NCBI GenBank assembly: GCA_030410095.1
Contig: JAUFRC010000001.1
Coordinates: forward strand, 694,501 to 758,500
Reading direction: 5' to 3'
DNA: 64,000 bases
DNA from: Paracoccus cavernae
GTDB lineage: Bacteria; Pseudomonadota; Alphaproteobacteria; Rhodobacterales; Rhodobacteraceae
Shown in pieces: positions 1 to 10,145 of the stretch; position 1 is the stretch's first letter; every line of letters starts with the position of its first letter. The notes beneath the pieces were generated by a model. It was not told where the DNA came from. It made no database searches and saw only the letters and a program-made list of their open reading frames with translations. Made by a program: the position numbers and the translations under genes.

Positions 1-839
1 GGCGCGGCGGTTCGCGCCGTGCCAGCCGGGAAACGCGGCCTCGCCGCCGGAATCGTGACGGCCGGAGGCTCGGTCGGCCAGTTCCTTCTGGTTCCCGTCG
101 CGCAAGGGCTGATCCAGGGCTTCGGCTGGCGCGAGGCGCTGCTGATTTCGGCCGCGCTTGCCGCGCTGATGGTCCCGCTGGCGATCGGGATCGCCGGCAA
201 GCCGCAGCAGGTCGAGGCGGGCTCTGCCCCCAGCCAGAGCTTCGGCGAGGCTTTGCGCGAGGCAGCCGGACATTCGGGCTTTTGGCTGTTGAACGCGGGG
301 TTTTTCGTCTGCGGCTTTCATGTGGCGTTCATCGGGACACATCTGCCGGCCTTTCTGGTCGACAAAGGGCTTGATCCCGCGATCGGAGCGCGGGCTCTGG
401 CCTTGGTCGGGCTGTTCAACATCCTCGGCTCTTATGTCTTCGGCGTCTCGGCTGACCGCTTGCGCAAGAAATACGTTCTGGCCTGGATCTATCTGGCCCG
501 TGCGGTCGCCATGGTGCTTTTCCTGGCCTTTCCCATCACGGATGTGACGGCTACGGTCTTTGCCTGTACTTTGGGCTTTCTCTGGCTGGGGACTGTGCCT
601 TTGACGAGCGGTCTGGTCGGCCAGATCTTTGGCGTGCGCTATGTCTCGACGCTCTTCGGCATCGTCTTTCTGTCCCACCAGCTCGGCTCGTTCTTCGGTG
701 CTTGGGGGCGGGTTCTGTCTATGCCGCCACCGGATCCTACGACTTCGCCTGGCAGGTCTCGATCGCGATTGCCGTGCTGGCGGCGCTGCTGCATTGGCCG
801 ATCAAGGACGCGCCCTTGCAGCGGCCGGTTGCCCGATAA
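1..839 (+). CDS. MFS transporter, 3' part only
   Basis: C-terminal part of a major facilitator superfamily permease; the reading frame enters open from the window edge, so the start is missing. About seven hydrophobic helices are visible, with the central cytoplasmic loop (rich in Q/E/S) near residues 60-85 of the visible part. The family matches the monocarboxylate/oxalate-formate-like MFS group, but the substrate cannot be told. The frame breaks in a G5 run at 704-708; restoring one G continues the protein through a last helix to a TAA at 837-839. That stop overlaps the ATG of the next small gene (TAATG). Confidence 0.8.
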
Positions 840-967
840 TGGAGATCCCGCGCTTTAACCGGATCGTCATTGCCTTTCTGGCCGCGCTCGTCCTGCTGGC
901 GGGATGGGCGCTGTGGCAGGCCTATGGTCTGCCGGTGCTGCTGCTGTCGGGCTTCATGCTCTGCTGA
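839..967 (+). CDS. small single-span membrane protein (42 aa)
   Basis: A 42-residue protein starting MEIPRFNRIV, with one hydrophobic helix (IAFLAALVLLAGWALW) and a second short hydrophobic stretch (LPVLLLSGFML). Its ATG shares bases with the stop of the upstream MFS gene, so it is translationally coupled to it. The role is unknown; a small partner of the transporter is a guess from coupling alone. Confidence 0.5.
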   Translation: MEIPRFNRIVIAFLAALVLLAGWALWQAYGLPVLLLSGFMLC

Positions 968-1021
968 GCAGGGCTCGGCAGCCGGTGCCGCGCGCGATCC
1001 GTCCGCTCGGGCGCCCTTGCG

Positions 1022-1300
1022 TCAGCGATGCGCCAGATAATCGGCCGAGACATAGCCCGACACGCTCGGCCGGTCGGTCAGCGTGACCCTGCACCAGACC
1101 TTGCCGGCATTCGTCACGCAATTCTGGCGGGTCAGGCGGGTGCCGTCGGGCAGGCCGATGATGATCTTGTGATTGAGGCTCGGGCCTTCGCGCAGCTTCA
1201 AAAGATCGTCGGGACCGGCCCCTCGGACGACGGCACCGGAGCCCACCGCGCAGCCGGCAACGAGGGAAAGAGCGAGAAGGGCAGCAAAATGGGTTCGCAT
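1022..1300 (-). CDS. SH3-domain lipoprotein (92 aa)
   Basis: The N-terminus is a lipoprotein signal, MRTHFAALLALSLVAGC, with lipobox VAGC and the acylated cysteine at residue 17. The rest is one bacterial SH3 (SH3b) domain: the core 'LKLREGPSLNHKII', 'LPDGTRL', then 'WCRVTL' and 'GYVSADYL', the pattern of SH3_3/YgiM-type domains. Such proteins usually sit in the periplasm and may contact peptidoglycan; no enzyme is implied. It is convergent with the small membrane protein upstream and reads intact. Confidence 0.8.
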   Translation of the reverse strand: MRTHFAALLALSLVAGCAVGSGAVVRGAGPDDLLKLREGPSLNHKIIIGLPDGTRLTRQNCVTNAGKVWCRVTLTDRPSVSGYVSADYLAHR

Positions 1301-1476
1301 TTCAAGACCTGTATCGTTTTTTGTAGCAATACAACACGATCACGACGAAGGACAGCGGGCCGGAGCAGGGCGCGGCGGCATGTGGCCGAGCGCTGGACTT
1401 TTGCCGGCATCGCCCCCAAAATCCGCAAAGGTGCCGCCGACGCGCGCCTTGTCGAAACCGGACCCGAGGTCGCGCG

Positions 1477-1788
1477 ATGGAGAGTTTTCCCCACGGTACT
1501 GTCCATCAGGCAGGCGAGGATCTGCAGGCCGCTCTGCGGGCCGATCCCCAGCTTTTGGGGCTTTGGGAAAAGCTGACGCCGATCGGGCGCAACGAATTCA
1601 TCTGTTGGGTCGAGGATGCCAAACAGGCCGCCACCCGCGAGCGCCGCATCGCTCGGCTTTGCCAAGAGCTTGCCGAGGGCAACAAGCGCCCCTGCTGCTG
1701 GGTCGGCTGCATCCACCGGACCGACAAAAAGCCCGGAGCATGGCAGCAGGCGGTTCTGATCGACAAGGTCAAGAAGAAGCAGCCTTAG
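1477..1788 (+). CDS. YdeI/OmdA-family protein (bacteriocin-protection type)
   Basis: A 103-residue soluble protein matching the C-terminal OmdA (YdeI/OmpD-associated) domain: 'WEKLTPIGRNEFICWVEDAK', then 'ATRERRIARLCQELAEGNKRP', and a conserved 'CCWVGC' segment. Members are annotated as bacteriocin-protection or YdeI-like proteins, and the biochemical activity is not settled. It is shorter than two-domain YdeI proteins (about 190 aa), so this is the single-domain form. It stands alone with no clear operon. Confidence 0.7.
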   Translation: MESFPHGTVHQAGEDLQAALRADPQLLGLWEKLTPIGRNEFICWVEDAKQAATRERRIARLCQELAEGNKRPCCWVGCIHRTDKKPGAWQQAVLIDKVKKKQP

Positions 1789-2201
1789 TCGGGACCGATG
1801 GCAAGTCCTTTGAGGGCAGGGCCGTTGAGTGCAGGGCAGAATCCGCCGCGCATACCTTCTGTTCCGGCGCGCAGAGTCGCCCGCGTTAGCCCGACCCTTG
1901 CCTTTCGTCGCTTGTCGGGTGATGCGCCTTTCAAACGGCTCGCGCGGGCGCGCTTTGTACCGCTTTCTCGCGACAGGGCCCATGACAGGCGCCATGACAA
2001 GGCACGCGACAAGGCTCTCGGAGCGATCGCACTCAATAGGCTTTGGCATGATTTGATCCCAAAGCGACGGGTGGCGGATACAATTTATCGAACGCACCTT
2101 CTAATTCTGCCCGATAGACCAAAGACATAACGGACATTAATCTTTCCTTCGGAGCATGCGGTGCGGTCCTGACGGCCGCGTTTTTCCGGATGCGGGAATG
2201 C
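1789..2201. other. non-coding stretch before the amidohydrolase gene
   Basis: No credible gene on either strand; open frames here are arginine- and alanine-rich shadows. Around 1979-2020 there is a degenerate tandem motif (CATGACA / CATGACAAGG / GCGACAAGG). An AT-richer patch at 2075-2150 is the likely promoter region of the next gene, though I see no clean -35/-10 pair. Confidence 0.4.
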
Positions 2202-2207
2202 AGGAGG
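2202..2207 (+). promoter_or_regulatory. ribosome-binding site that decides the amidohydrolase start
   Basis: AGGAGG lies nine bases upstream of ATG 2217. The long open frame downstream begins only at an internal GTG (2248) in a different frame, so this strong site marks ATG 2217 as the real start and exposes a one-base frame difference in the A5 run at 2229-2233. Confidence 0.75.
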
Positions 2208-2216
2208 AAAGAGCGG

Positions 2217-4053
2217 ATGACGGACACGAAAAAGAAAGCGCCATTCGGTGCCGGGCGTTACGCCTTTGGGGATCGCTGCGGCGGTGGCCTCCTGCCTGAT
2301 CGGCTCGGCTGCCGCGGCTCAGGACGGCAGCGTCGATTTCATCCTGCACAACGGCAAGGTCGTGACGCAGGATCCGCTCAAACCGCAGGTCGAGGCCCTT
2401 GCGATCGACGGCGGGCTGATCGTTGCCAGCGGCACCAACAGCGAGATCCTCGCGCTTGCTTCGGACGGGACCGAACGCATCGATCTCGAAGGGCGCACGG
2501 TGGTGCCCGGCCTGAACGACAGCCATAGCCATGTCGTGCGTGCCGCGCGCTTCTATAACACCGAGCTGCGCTGGGACGGGCTGACCTCGCTCGCGCGCGG
2601 GCTCGAGATGGTTTCCGAACAGGCCGCACGGACGCCGGAGGGGCAATGGGTGCGCGTCATCGGCGGCTGGTCGCCCTACCAATTCGACGAAAAGCGGATG
2701 CCGACACCGGCGGAACTGACGGCTGCCTCGCCGGATGTGCCGGTTTTCGTCCTGTTTCTTTACAGCCAGGGCTATCTCAACCGCGCGGGCGTCGAGGCTT
2801 TGGGCATCACGGCCGAAACCGAGGCACCCGCCGGCAGCCGCTACGAGCTGACCGAGGACGGCGGAGCGATCCTGCATGCCGAGCCCGATCCGATGATCCT
2901 CTATCAGGCCATCGGGCGTTTGCCCGGGCTGGGCGAAGAGGATCAGGTCAATTCAGCACGCCATTTCTACCGTGAACTCAACCGCTTCGGCATCACCAGC
3001 GCGATTGACGCGGGTGGCGGCGGGCATGTCTTTCCGCAAGATTACATCGGCACGCAGCGTCTGGCCGATGGCGGCGAGATGTCGGTGCGCGTCTCGAGCT
3101 ACCTCTTCCCGCAAGCGCCCGGCAAGGAGCTGGCCTCCTTCGAGGGATGGGTCAAGGATTGGGCGCTCAACGTCAATCTCGCCGACAAGCTCAGCCATGG
3201 TTTCGTGCTCGAGGGCGGCGGCGAGTTTCTGGTCTGGAGCGCGGGCGATTTCGAGAACTGGATGGCACCGCGCCCCGATATCACCACGCGCGAAGGCTGG
3301 CATGACGAATTGCTCGCCGTGACCCGCTATTTGCTCGAACAAAAGTGGCCGATCCGCATCCACGCGACCTATGACGAGAGCGTCGGCCATATCATGGATG
3401 TCTTCGAGGAGGCCGACAGGCTCGAGCGCGAGGCGGGGCGTTCGGGTTTTGCCGGCGTGCGTTGGGCGATCGATCACGCCGAAACCATCAGCCGCGGCAA
3501 TATCGAGCGCATCGCAAAGCTGGGCGGCGGCATCGCGGTTCAGGCGCGGCTGGCCTATGCGGGCGAGTTTTTCAAAGAGCGCTACGGCGGCGATGTCACG
3601 GCCAATGCGCCGCCGATCCGCGATATGCTGGAGCTGGGTGTGCCGGTCGGGGCGGGCTCCGATCCCACCCGCGTCGCGAGCTACAACCCTTGGGTCGCGA
3701 TGGAATGGCTGGTCACAGGCAAGACGCTCGGCGGCGAGGAAACCCGCACCGGACGCCAGCTTTTGACCCGTGAAGAGGCGCTCGAACTCTATACTGTCGG
3801 CAGCGCTTGGTTCTCGGGCGAGGATGCGCTCAAGGGGCGTCTGGCACCGGGGCAATTCGCTGATCTCGCGGTGCTTTCGGACGATTATCTGACGGTTCCG
3901 GCCGATGATATCGGCGCGATCGAGAGCCTGCTGACCTTTACCGGCGGCAAGGTCGTCTATGGCGCAGGCCCTTATGCCGCGCGGATGACCGCGCTGCCAG
4001 CGGTCTGCCCCGACTGGTCGCCGGTCGCGCAATATGGCGGCTGGCAGGACTGA
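2217..4053 (+). CDS. exported amidohydrolase (YtcJ-like, amidohydrolase family 3)
   Basis: A metal-dependent hydrolase of the YtcJ/amidohydrolase-3 family, about 610 aa. Motifs: 'ILHNGKVVT' at the N-terminal beta domain, 'VPGLNDSHSHVV' (metal-binding HxH), a catalytic core with 'WPIRIHATYD' and 'WAIDHAE', and 'VPVGAGSDPTR' (catalytic Asp) near the end, followed by 'GRLAPGQFADLAVL'. The substrate is unknown. With the A5 run at 2229-2233 read as A4, the start ATG 2217 yields MTDTKRKRHS followed by the hydrophobic 'LGIAAAVASCLIGSAAA' and an AAA-Q cleavage site. That is a convincing signal peptide, so the enzyme is probably periplasmic. As given, ATG 2217 and the main frame differ by one base. 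A strong hairpin follows the stop. Confidence 0.85.
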
Positions 4054-4063
4054 CGAAAACGCG

Positions 4064-4089
4064 GCCCGACCGCCCATGCGCGGTCGGGC
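4064..4089 (+). terminator. terminator-like hairpin after the amidohydrolase
   Basis: Perfect 10-bp inverted repeat GCCCGACCGC / GCGGTCGGGC with a 6-base loop, 10 bases after the stop. There is no U-tract, so it may act as a 3' stabiliser or a weak terminator. Confidence 0.6.
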
Positions 4090-4289
4090 GCTCAGGGCAG
4101 GCGGCTCGGGCGAGGCAGGGCCGCGTTCGCCGCCTGAGGCTTCACCCGAGCAGCGAGGGGAAAAACATTTCAGGCAAGCGCTTGGTACGAGAGGGAAATC
4201 CCAGCATTGCGAGCGGGAGCTTCGTTCTTCCCCTCTCCGGATGTCGATCATATGTTGCGCAAAGCCGTGTCTTCTTCGCGAGAGAGCAA

Positions 4290-5099
4290 TGTTTGAGCCT
4301 TATCTGCTGCGCTGGAATCTGGTTGCCGATGGCGAGCCGATTGTCACGCCGACCGCCCGCCTTCTTCCGGTCTTGCGGCAGGACATGCCCGCGATGCTCA
4401 AGGTCTCGTCGCAGCCGGACCAACAGCGGGGTGCGGCACTGATGGAATGGTGGGCCGGCGAGGGCGCGGCAAAGGTCTTTGCAAGGGACAGCGATGCCGT
4501 CCTGATCGAGCGCGCCACGGGCGGGCGCTCGCTGGCCGATATGGCTCGGGGTGGAGAGGACGATGCTGCAAGCCGCATTCTTTGCGCAACCGCCGGACAG
4601 CTGCATCGTCGGCGCCCCGAAAAATACCCGAGCTGGTGCCGCTGGATCTTTGGTTTCGCGATCTCGAGACAGCCGCGGCAAAGCATGGCGGCATTCTGGC
4701 CCAGAGCCTGCAGACCGCGCACAGCTTGCTTGCCGATCCGAGGAGGTGACGGTGCTCCATGGCGATCTCCACCACGACAATGTGCTCGATTTTGGCGGGC
4801 GCGGCTGGTGCGCCATCGACCCGCATGGTCTTGTCGGCGAGCGCGGCTTTGATTTTGCCAACATTTTCACCAATCCCGATCTCGCCGATCCCGTCCATCC
4901 GGTCGCAACCCGACCGGGGCGTTTTCATGAACGGCTGCAGGTCGTGACGCAGGCCGCGGGATTGGAGCGTCACAGACTGCTGCAATGGATTCTTGCTTGG
5001 ACAGGGCTCTCCGCGTCGTGGTTTCTGGAGGATGAAGATCCGCTGGTGGAAGTGGATCTCGCGATTGCCGCTATGGCGGCCGCAGAACTCGCGCGGTGA
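4290..5099 (+). CDS. aminoglycoside/hydroxyurea phosphotransferase-like kinase (APH(6) family)
   Basis: A small-molecule kinase of the APH(6)/hydroxyurea kinase family (StrB-like), about 270 aa. The N-lobe has 'AMLKVSSQPDQQRGA' (ATP lysine) and 'LIERATGGRSLADMA'; the C-lobe has the Brenner motif 'VLHGDLHHDNVL' and 'WCAIDPHGLVGERGFDFAN' (DxD-type metal site). The frame changes twice, near 4613-4625 and near 4739-4745, where a missing G in a CCGAGGAGG context restores 'LADPEEVTVLHGD'. Chromosomal members often act on unknown metabolites, so resistance should not be assumed. There is no mobile context. Confidence 0.75.
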
Positions 5100-5210
5100 T
5101 TTCCGGCAGGGAGCGGCGATCCGGCTGATGCCTTGCGCAAAACCTTGCCGATAAAGTTGCCAACGCGCCCCCGAGGGGCAAGGATGGTTTCCTGATCATC
5201 GGAGGAAGTC

Positions 5211-5545
5211 ATGGAAATTCAGCCGGGAAAAATATCGCCATCAAGGTTCCGCTCTATAAATGGGAGGAAACGGTGGCCTATTACCGCGACAAGGTCGGGC
5301 TGACGGTCGCGAAAACCTTGACGAACAGCGTGGGGTTCACTTTCGGGGAGATGACCCTGTGGATTGACCGCGTCGCGCATCAAAGCCAGGTCGACGTCTG
5401 GCTCGAGCTTTTCTCGGATGAACCCGATCAGGCGCTGGAAAGGCTGGGCGGTCCGAGGCGGGACGAGCTGGAGCCGCTCGACGGCGTGAACGGGCTCTGG
5501 ACCTGTGATCCGGCTGGAGTCGTCTTGCTCGTCAGGAATGAATGA
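5211..5545 (+). CDS. VOC/glyoxalase-fold protein
   Basis: About 112 aa with the vicinal-oxygen-chelate fold: 'IKVPLYKWEETVAYYRDKVGL' at the N-terminus, 'FGEMTLWIDRV', and a C-terminal 'LWTCDPAGVVLLVRNE'. A strong GGAGGA at 5201-5206 precedes ATG 5211. The frame is restored by one A in the A5 run at 5228-5232 (KNIAIKVPLYK). Without this fix only an internal GTG start is seen. Enzyme or binding protein of unknown ligand. Confidence 0.7.
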
Positions 5546-5599
5546 CGGCCTGAAGTTCCGGCCTGTCCCTTGTGGCGATGCGCCAAGGTGCTGTTTTCA

Positions 5600-5675
5600 T
5601 GGTGCCGGCTATAGGAATCGAACCCACGACCTTCTGATTACAAATCAGCTGCTCTACCTGCTGAGCTAAGCCGGC
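5600..5675 (-). tRNA. tRNA-Thr (anticodon TGT)
   Basis: Complete cloverleaf on the minus strand: acceptor GCCGGCT pairs with AGCCGGC, D-arm GCTC..GAGC, anticodon stem CTGAT/ATCAG with loop TTGTAAT (anticodon TGT), T-arm with GTTCGATTC, discriminator A, and CCA encoded in the genome (5600-5602). It reads ACA codons. Confidence 0.95.
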
Positions 5676-5757
5676 CCGAAAAAGACCTAGCGCCAGACGG
5701 GAGGCATAGCAAGAGGCATGCGACAGTGCGGCGCAAGGTTTCGCGGTCGGGGCGCGG

Positions 5758-5784
5758 GCGCGGGCAGGGTGCTTCCGCCCGCGC
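5758..5784 (-). terminator. possible terminator hairpin after the decarboxylase
   Basis: Inverted repeat GCGCGGGC / GCCCGCGC with an 11-base loop, 22 bases past the decarboxylase stop. It has no T-run in the minus direction, so termination is only inferred. Confidence 0.35.
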
Positions 5785-5805
5785 GGGATTTTGGCTGCTG
5801 CGGAC

Positions 5806-8094
5806 TTAATCGGCCACGCAATCGGCGTAGTAATGCGTCACGTGATCTGGACCCACTTCCGCGACAAGGCCGTGGATATCGGTCTCGAAACCGGGGCATT
5901 CGCGCGCGAATTCGCGGTTGAAACGCAGGTAGTCGACGATGCTCGCGTTGAACTTCTCGCCCGGGATCAGCAGGGGGATGCCCGGCGGATAGGGGGTGAC
6001 GAGGCTCGTGGTAATGCGGCCTTCCAGCTCGTCGATCGGCACGCGTTCGGTCTTGCGGCGCGCGATATGCGAAAAGGCCTCGGTCGGCGTCATGGCCGGA
6101 TCATGGTCGCTCAAATAGATCTCGGTCGAGAGCCGCGCCACGTCGTATTTGGCGTAAAGCGTGTGGACGTGCTGGCTCAGATCGCGCAGGCCCATATGCT
6201 CGTAACGCGGATGTTTGGCGGTGAAGTCGGGCATGACGCGCCACAGCGGCTGGTTGCGGTCGTAATCGTCCTTGAACTGCTGGAGCGCCGCCAGCAACGT
6301 GTTCCAGCGGCCCTTGGTGATGCCGATGGTGAAGAGGATGAAGAAGCTGTAAAGCCCCGTCTTTTCGACGACAACGCCGTGCTCGGTCAGATATTTCGAG
6401 ACGATCGAGGCCGGAATCCCCGTCTCGTCGAAGCGCCCGTCGATATCGAGGCCCGGCGTGATGATCGTGGCCTTGATCGGGTCGAGCATGTTGAAGCCCG
6501 GGGTGATATGGCCGAAACCGTGCCAGCTGTCCTCGCCGTCGCGCTGGACGCCTTCGCTGTCGGTGCGGCGCAGCACCCAGTCCTTGGTCTGGCCGATGCC
6601 CTCTTCGGACAGCTCGTCCGGACCCCAGACCTTGAACCACCAGTCGTTCTCGCCGAACTCGTCGTCGACCTTGCGCATGGCACGGCGGAAATCGAGCGCC
6701 TCGAGCAGCGATTCCTCGACCAAGGCGGTGCCGCCGGGCGGCTCCATCATCGCGGCCGCGACATCGCAACTGGCGATGATCGAATATTGCGGGCTGGTCG
6801 AGGTATGCATCAGATAGGATTCGTTGAAGAGGTGCCGATCCAGCTTCACATTCTCGGATCCTGCACAAGCACATGACTCGCTTGCGAAATCCCCGCGAGC
6901 AGCTTGTGGATCGACTGGGTGGCATAGGTCACCGAATGCTTGGTGCGCCCGCGCTTGCGGCCCATGGCGTGATAGGTGCCGTAGAAGGGGTGGAAGGCGG
7001 CATGGGGCAGCCATGCCTCGTCGAAATGGAGGTTGTCGACATAGCCGTCGAGCAGCGATTTGATCTCTTCGGTGTTGTAGAGCACGCCGTCGTAGGTCGA
7101 TTGGGTCAGCGTCATGACGCGCGGCTTGACGGCATCGGCATCGACGCCCGCCAGCAGCGGGTTGGCGCGGATCTTGGCGCGGATCGATTCCGGCTCGAAT
7201 TCGGAATGCGGGATCGGGCCGATGATGCCCCAATGGTTGCGCGTCGGACGCATGAAGACGGAATCGCGCCGGTCATGATGATCGAATGCAGGATCGATTT
7301 GTGGCAGTTGCGGTCGACCACGACGACATCGCCCGGCGCGACCGTATGGTGCCAGACCATCTTGTTCGAGGTCGAGGTGCCGTTGGTCACGAAGAAGCAA
7401 TGATCGGCGTTGAAGATGCGCGCGGCATTGCGCTCGGACGCGCCGATCGCGCCGTTGTGGTCCAGAAGCTGGCCCAGTTCCTCGACGGCGTTGCAGACAT
7501 CGGCGCGGAGCATGTTTTCACCGTAGAACTGGTGATACATCTGGCCGATCGGCGATTTCAGGAAGGCCACGCCCCCGAATGGCCGGGGCAATGCCACGAA
7601 TAGGAGCCGTCCTCGGCATAATCCAGCAGCGCCTTGAAGAAGGGGCTGGATGCCTTCGAGGTAGTTCTTGGCCTCGCGGATGATGTGTTTGGCGACGAAA
7701 TCCGGCGTATCCTCGAACATGTGGATGAAGCCGTGCAGCTCGCGCAGGATGTCGTTGGGCAGATGGCGCGAGGTCTTGGTCTCGCCATGCAGGAAGATCG
7801 GGACATCGGGGTTTTCCAGCGCACCTCCTCGATGAAGTTGCGCAGGTCGAGGATCACGGGGCTCGGGTCGGGGCCGTCGCCGAATTCTTCGTCGTCGATC
7901 GAGAGCACGAAAGCCGAGGCGCGGCTTTGCTGCTGCGCGAATTGCGACAGATCGCCATAGCTCGTGGCCCCGAGGACCTCGAATCCCTCGCTTTCAATGG
8001 CCTCCGCCAAAGCGCGGATGCCGAGGCCCGAGGTGTTTTCGGACCGGAAATCTTCGTCGATGATGACAACGGGGAAGCGGAATTTCACGGGCAT
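5806..8094 (-). CDS. Orn/Lys/Arg decarboxylase, large PLP-dependent type
   Basis: Fold-type I PLP decarboxylase of the biodegradative Orn/Lys/Arg class, about 760 aa. In order: an N-terminal response-regulator-like wing domain ('VVIIDEDFRSENTSGLGIRA'), the PLP major domain ('SWHCPGHSG', 'DHCFFVTNGTSTSNK', 'VVVDRNCHKSILH', 'LTQSTYDGVLYN', 'DEAWLPHAAFHPFYGTYHAM'), the lysine loop 'TQSIHKLLAGISQAS' with the Schiff-base lysine, and a C-terminal domain with 'TPYPPGIPLLIPGE'. It makes a polyamine or other amine from a basic amino acid; the exact substrate is not resolvable. Five frame changes (near 7813, 7643, 7574, 7260, 6857) break it, all fixed by one base in short runs. It stands alone, without an antiporter. 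Confidence 0.9.
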
Positions 8095-8251
8095 TCCTTT
8101 CGAGAGGCGCGTCAGGTTGCCCCGTTCATCGCAGCTTGCGCCTTGAGGTCAAGACCATTGTGCCGATGGCGGGCGGACAGGCGGGATTTGGGGATGAAGG
8201 GGGTAAAGTCCAGCCCTTTTTCCGCCGAAATCCCCTGCCGCGCCGAATGGT

Positions 8252-9032
8252 TCAGCCGCGCTCTTCGCTGCCGTCCTGAACGGAGCTGCCGCGCTGGCCG
8301 ATGGCCTTGGTCAGCGACAAAAGCGCGCGCAACTGGTCCTCGCTCGGGGCGGTGCCAAGATGCTGGATCGAGGCGATGAGGCCGATGCTGCCCAGAAGGC
8401 CGCCCTGCGCGTCGAAAATCGGCGCGGCGACGGCATTGATGCCCAGAAGCGATTCTTCGGGGGCCGTGGCATAGCCCAGCCGGCGCACCTCTTCGAGCTC
8501 GGCCACAAGGGCTGCCTTGTCGAGCACGCTTTTGGGGTGACCGGCGCCAGCCGCTCGGGGAGGGAAGCGAGGATCGCGGGCGGACCGAACGCCAGCAGCA
8601 CCTTGCCCTGGGCCGAGGAATGGAGGCTGAGCTCGCCCCGGGGCGCACGCCGATCTCGATGGGCTGGTTGCTGGGCAGGGTCGCCACGACAAAGGCCGAG
8701 CGCGGCGTGGGCATGCTCAGCACCACCGCGACCCCCAATTCGTCGCGCGTGGCCCGCATCAGGGGCAGCGCGATTTCCGCCAGATTGGCCCCCGCCGGTG
8801 CGCGCTGCGCCATGAGCCAGAGCTTCGGCCCGAGGGTGTAAAGCGAAGAGAACGGGTCCTGTACGATCATCCCGTGTTCAAGAAGTGTCCGCAAATGTTT
8901 GAAAACAGCGCCTTTTGCGATGCCGACATCCGCGGCGATCTGCGTCACGCCCAAAGGGGACTCCGCAAAGGCGATCCTTTCGAGGATGCGCAGACAGCTA
9001 TCCGCCGCGCGCACCGTATCCACCTTATCCAT
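8252..9032 (-). CDS. IclR-family regulator of the TRAP operon
   Basis: About 260 aa. The N-terminal winged HTH is 'CLRILERIAFAESPLGVTQIAADVGIAKGAVFKHLRTLLEHGMI'-like, with the recognition helix around residues 38-50. The C-terminal IclR effector domain includes 'SLHSSAQGKVLLAFGPPA', 'LGYATAPEESLLGINAVAAP' and 'SIGLIASI'. Two frame changes, near 8640 and 8537. It is divergently transcribed from the TRAP operon at 9138, so it most likely controls that operon through the palindromes in the shared spacer. Confidence 0.85.
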
Positions 9033-9067
9033 GCTCTCCCCCTTTGGCCATCTTCGTTATCTCCGTG

Positions 9068-9096
9068 TTGACGGCTTTCTTCTTCCGTGTCAATTT
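9068..9096 (+). promoter_or_regulatory. candidate sigma-70 promoter of the TRAP operon
   Basis: TTGACG (9068-9073), a 17-base spacer and CAATTT (9091-9096), directly upstream of dctP. Transcription would start near 9103, inside the palindromes. Confidence 0.45.
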
Positions 9097-9098
9097 GA

Positions 9099-9122
9099 GA
9101 ACAGCGTTCCCACATGGGGAAC
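9099..9122. promoter_or_regulatory. overlapping palindromes, candidate IclR operator
   Basis: GAAC-AGC-GTTC overlaps GTTCCC-ACATG-GGGAAC between the divergent IclR gene and dctP, just downstream of the candidate -10. The position fits repression or ligand-dependent control. This is inferred from symmetry and location only. Confidence 0.45.
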
Positions 9123-9137
9123 ATCGGAGGAGAAATC

Positions 9138-10129
9138 ATGACGAAATTTGCGGTCGGTGCTCTTTTGGGTGCCTTGCTGTCGACGGCTGCCTGGGCTGAT
9201 CCGGTTACCCTGCGTCTGGGACATGCGGTGTTCGAGCAGCACCCGATTCACGACACGGCAGTGCGCTATAAAGAAGCGGTCGAGCGTTTGTCCAACGGCG
9301 ACATCAACATCGAGATCTTTCCCGCGCGCCAGCTGGGCGACGTGAAGGAGCTGATGGAAGGCGTCCAGTTCGGCACCGTCGACATGACCGTGAACTCGAC
9401 CTCGGCCTATTCGACGCTCGAACCCTCGATCGACGCTTTCCAGCTGCCCGGTCTGATCCCCGATTACCAGGGCTTCGTCACCATGGCCAAATCGCCCGAG
9501 GCGCGCGCGATCATGGACCGTCTGGAAAACCACATGATGGTCGCGCTCGGCGTCTATGATGGTGGCCAGCGCCATTTCCTGACCGTTGGCGCGCCGGTCG
9601 AAAGCCTCGAAGGGATGAAGCATCTCAAGACCCGCGTCGCGCCGAACAAGATGTTCCTCGATGCGTGGAAGGCGACCGGCGTGAACCCGACACCGATGGC
9701 TTACGGCGAGGTTTACTCGGCGCTCGAAACCGGCACGCTCGATGCGGTCGAGATCAACCTGACCTCGATCGAAAGCGAGAAATATTACGAGATCGCCAAA
9801 GGCGTTACGCTGACCGGCCATTATTTCTGGCCGAGCTTCCTTTGGTCAATCAGGCGAAATTCGCGGGTCTGACCCCCGAGCAGCAGGCGGTCATGCGTCA
9901 GGCCGCAGACGAAATCGTCGAGCCGCAGGTCATGGCGGTCCGCGATCTCGACGAAAAGATCAAAGGCGAGCTCGCGACCCGCAACATTCCGGTGGTCACA
10001 CCTTCGGAGGCCTTCAAGGCGGAGCTCGCGGCCGCTTTCGCGCCGGTTGTCGCCCAATACGAGGCGACCGATCCGCTGATCGCGAACTTCGCGACCGCCG
10101 CCAAACAGCTGACCCCCGCCGCCCAGTAA
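9138..10129 (+). CDS. dctP: TRAP transporter periplasmic binding subunit (DctP family)
   Basis: About 330 aa. Sec signal peptide MTKFAVGALLGALLSTAAWA, then 'LRLGHAVFEQHPIHD' typical of DctP proteins, 'IEIFPARQLGD', 'VEINLTSIESEKYYEIAKGVTLTGHYFWP' and the C-terminal 'LTPEQQAVMRQAADE'. An arginine that would bind the substrate carboxylate is expected within 'LKTRVAP'. One frame change near 9841 (a missing T). It is the first gene of the operon; the hairpin after it would favour higher expression of the binding protein than of the membrane subunits. Confidence 0.9.
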
Positions 10130-10145
10130 AGGCGGCCCAAGGCTT

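Noticed and set aside
1198..2097. 299-aa minus-strand frame over the OmdA-like gene and spacer
   Set aside because: Overlaps genes with supported motifs, has no ribosome site and is a GC-driven open frame.
4290..5099. Acquired antibiotic resistance gene
   Set aside because: The APH(6)-like kinase has no mobile or integron context, and chromosomal members with other roles are common.
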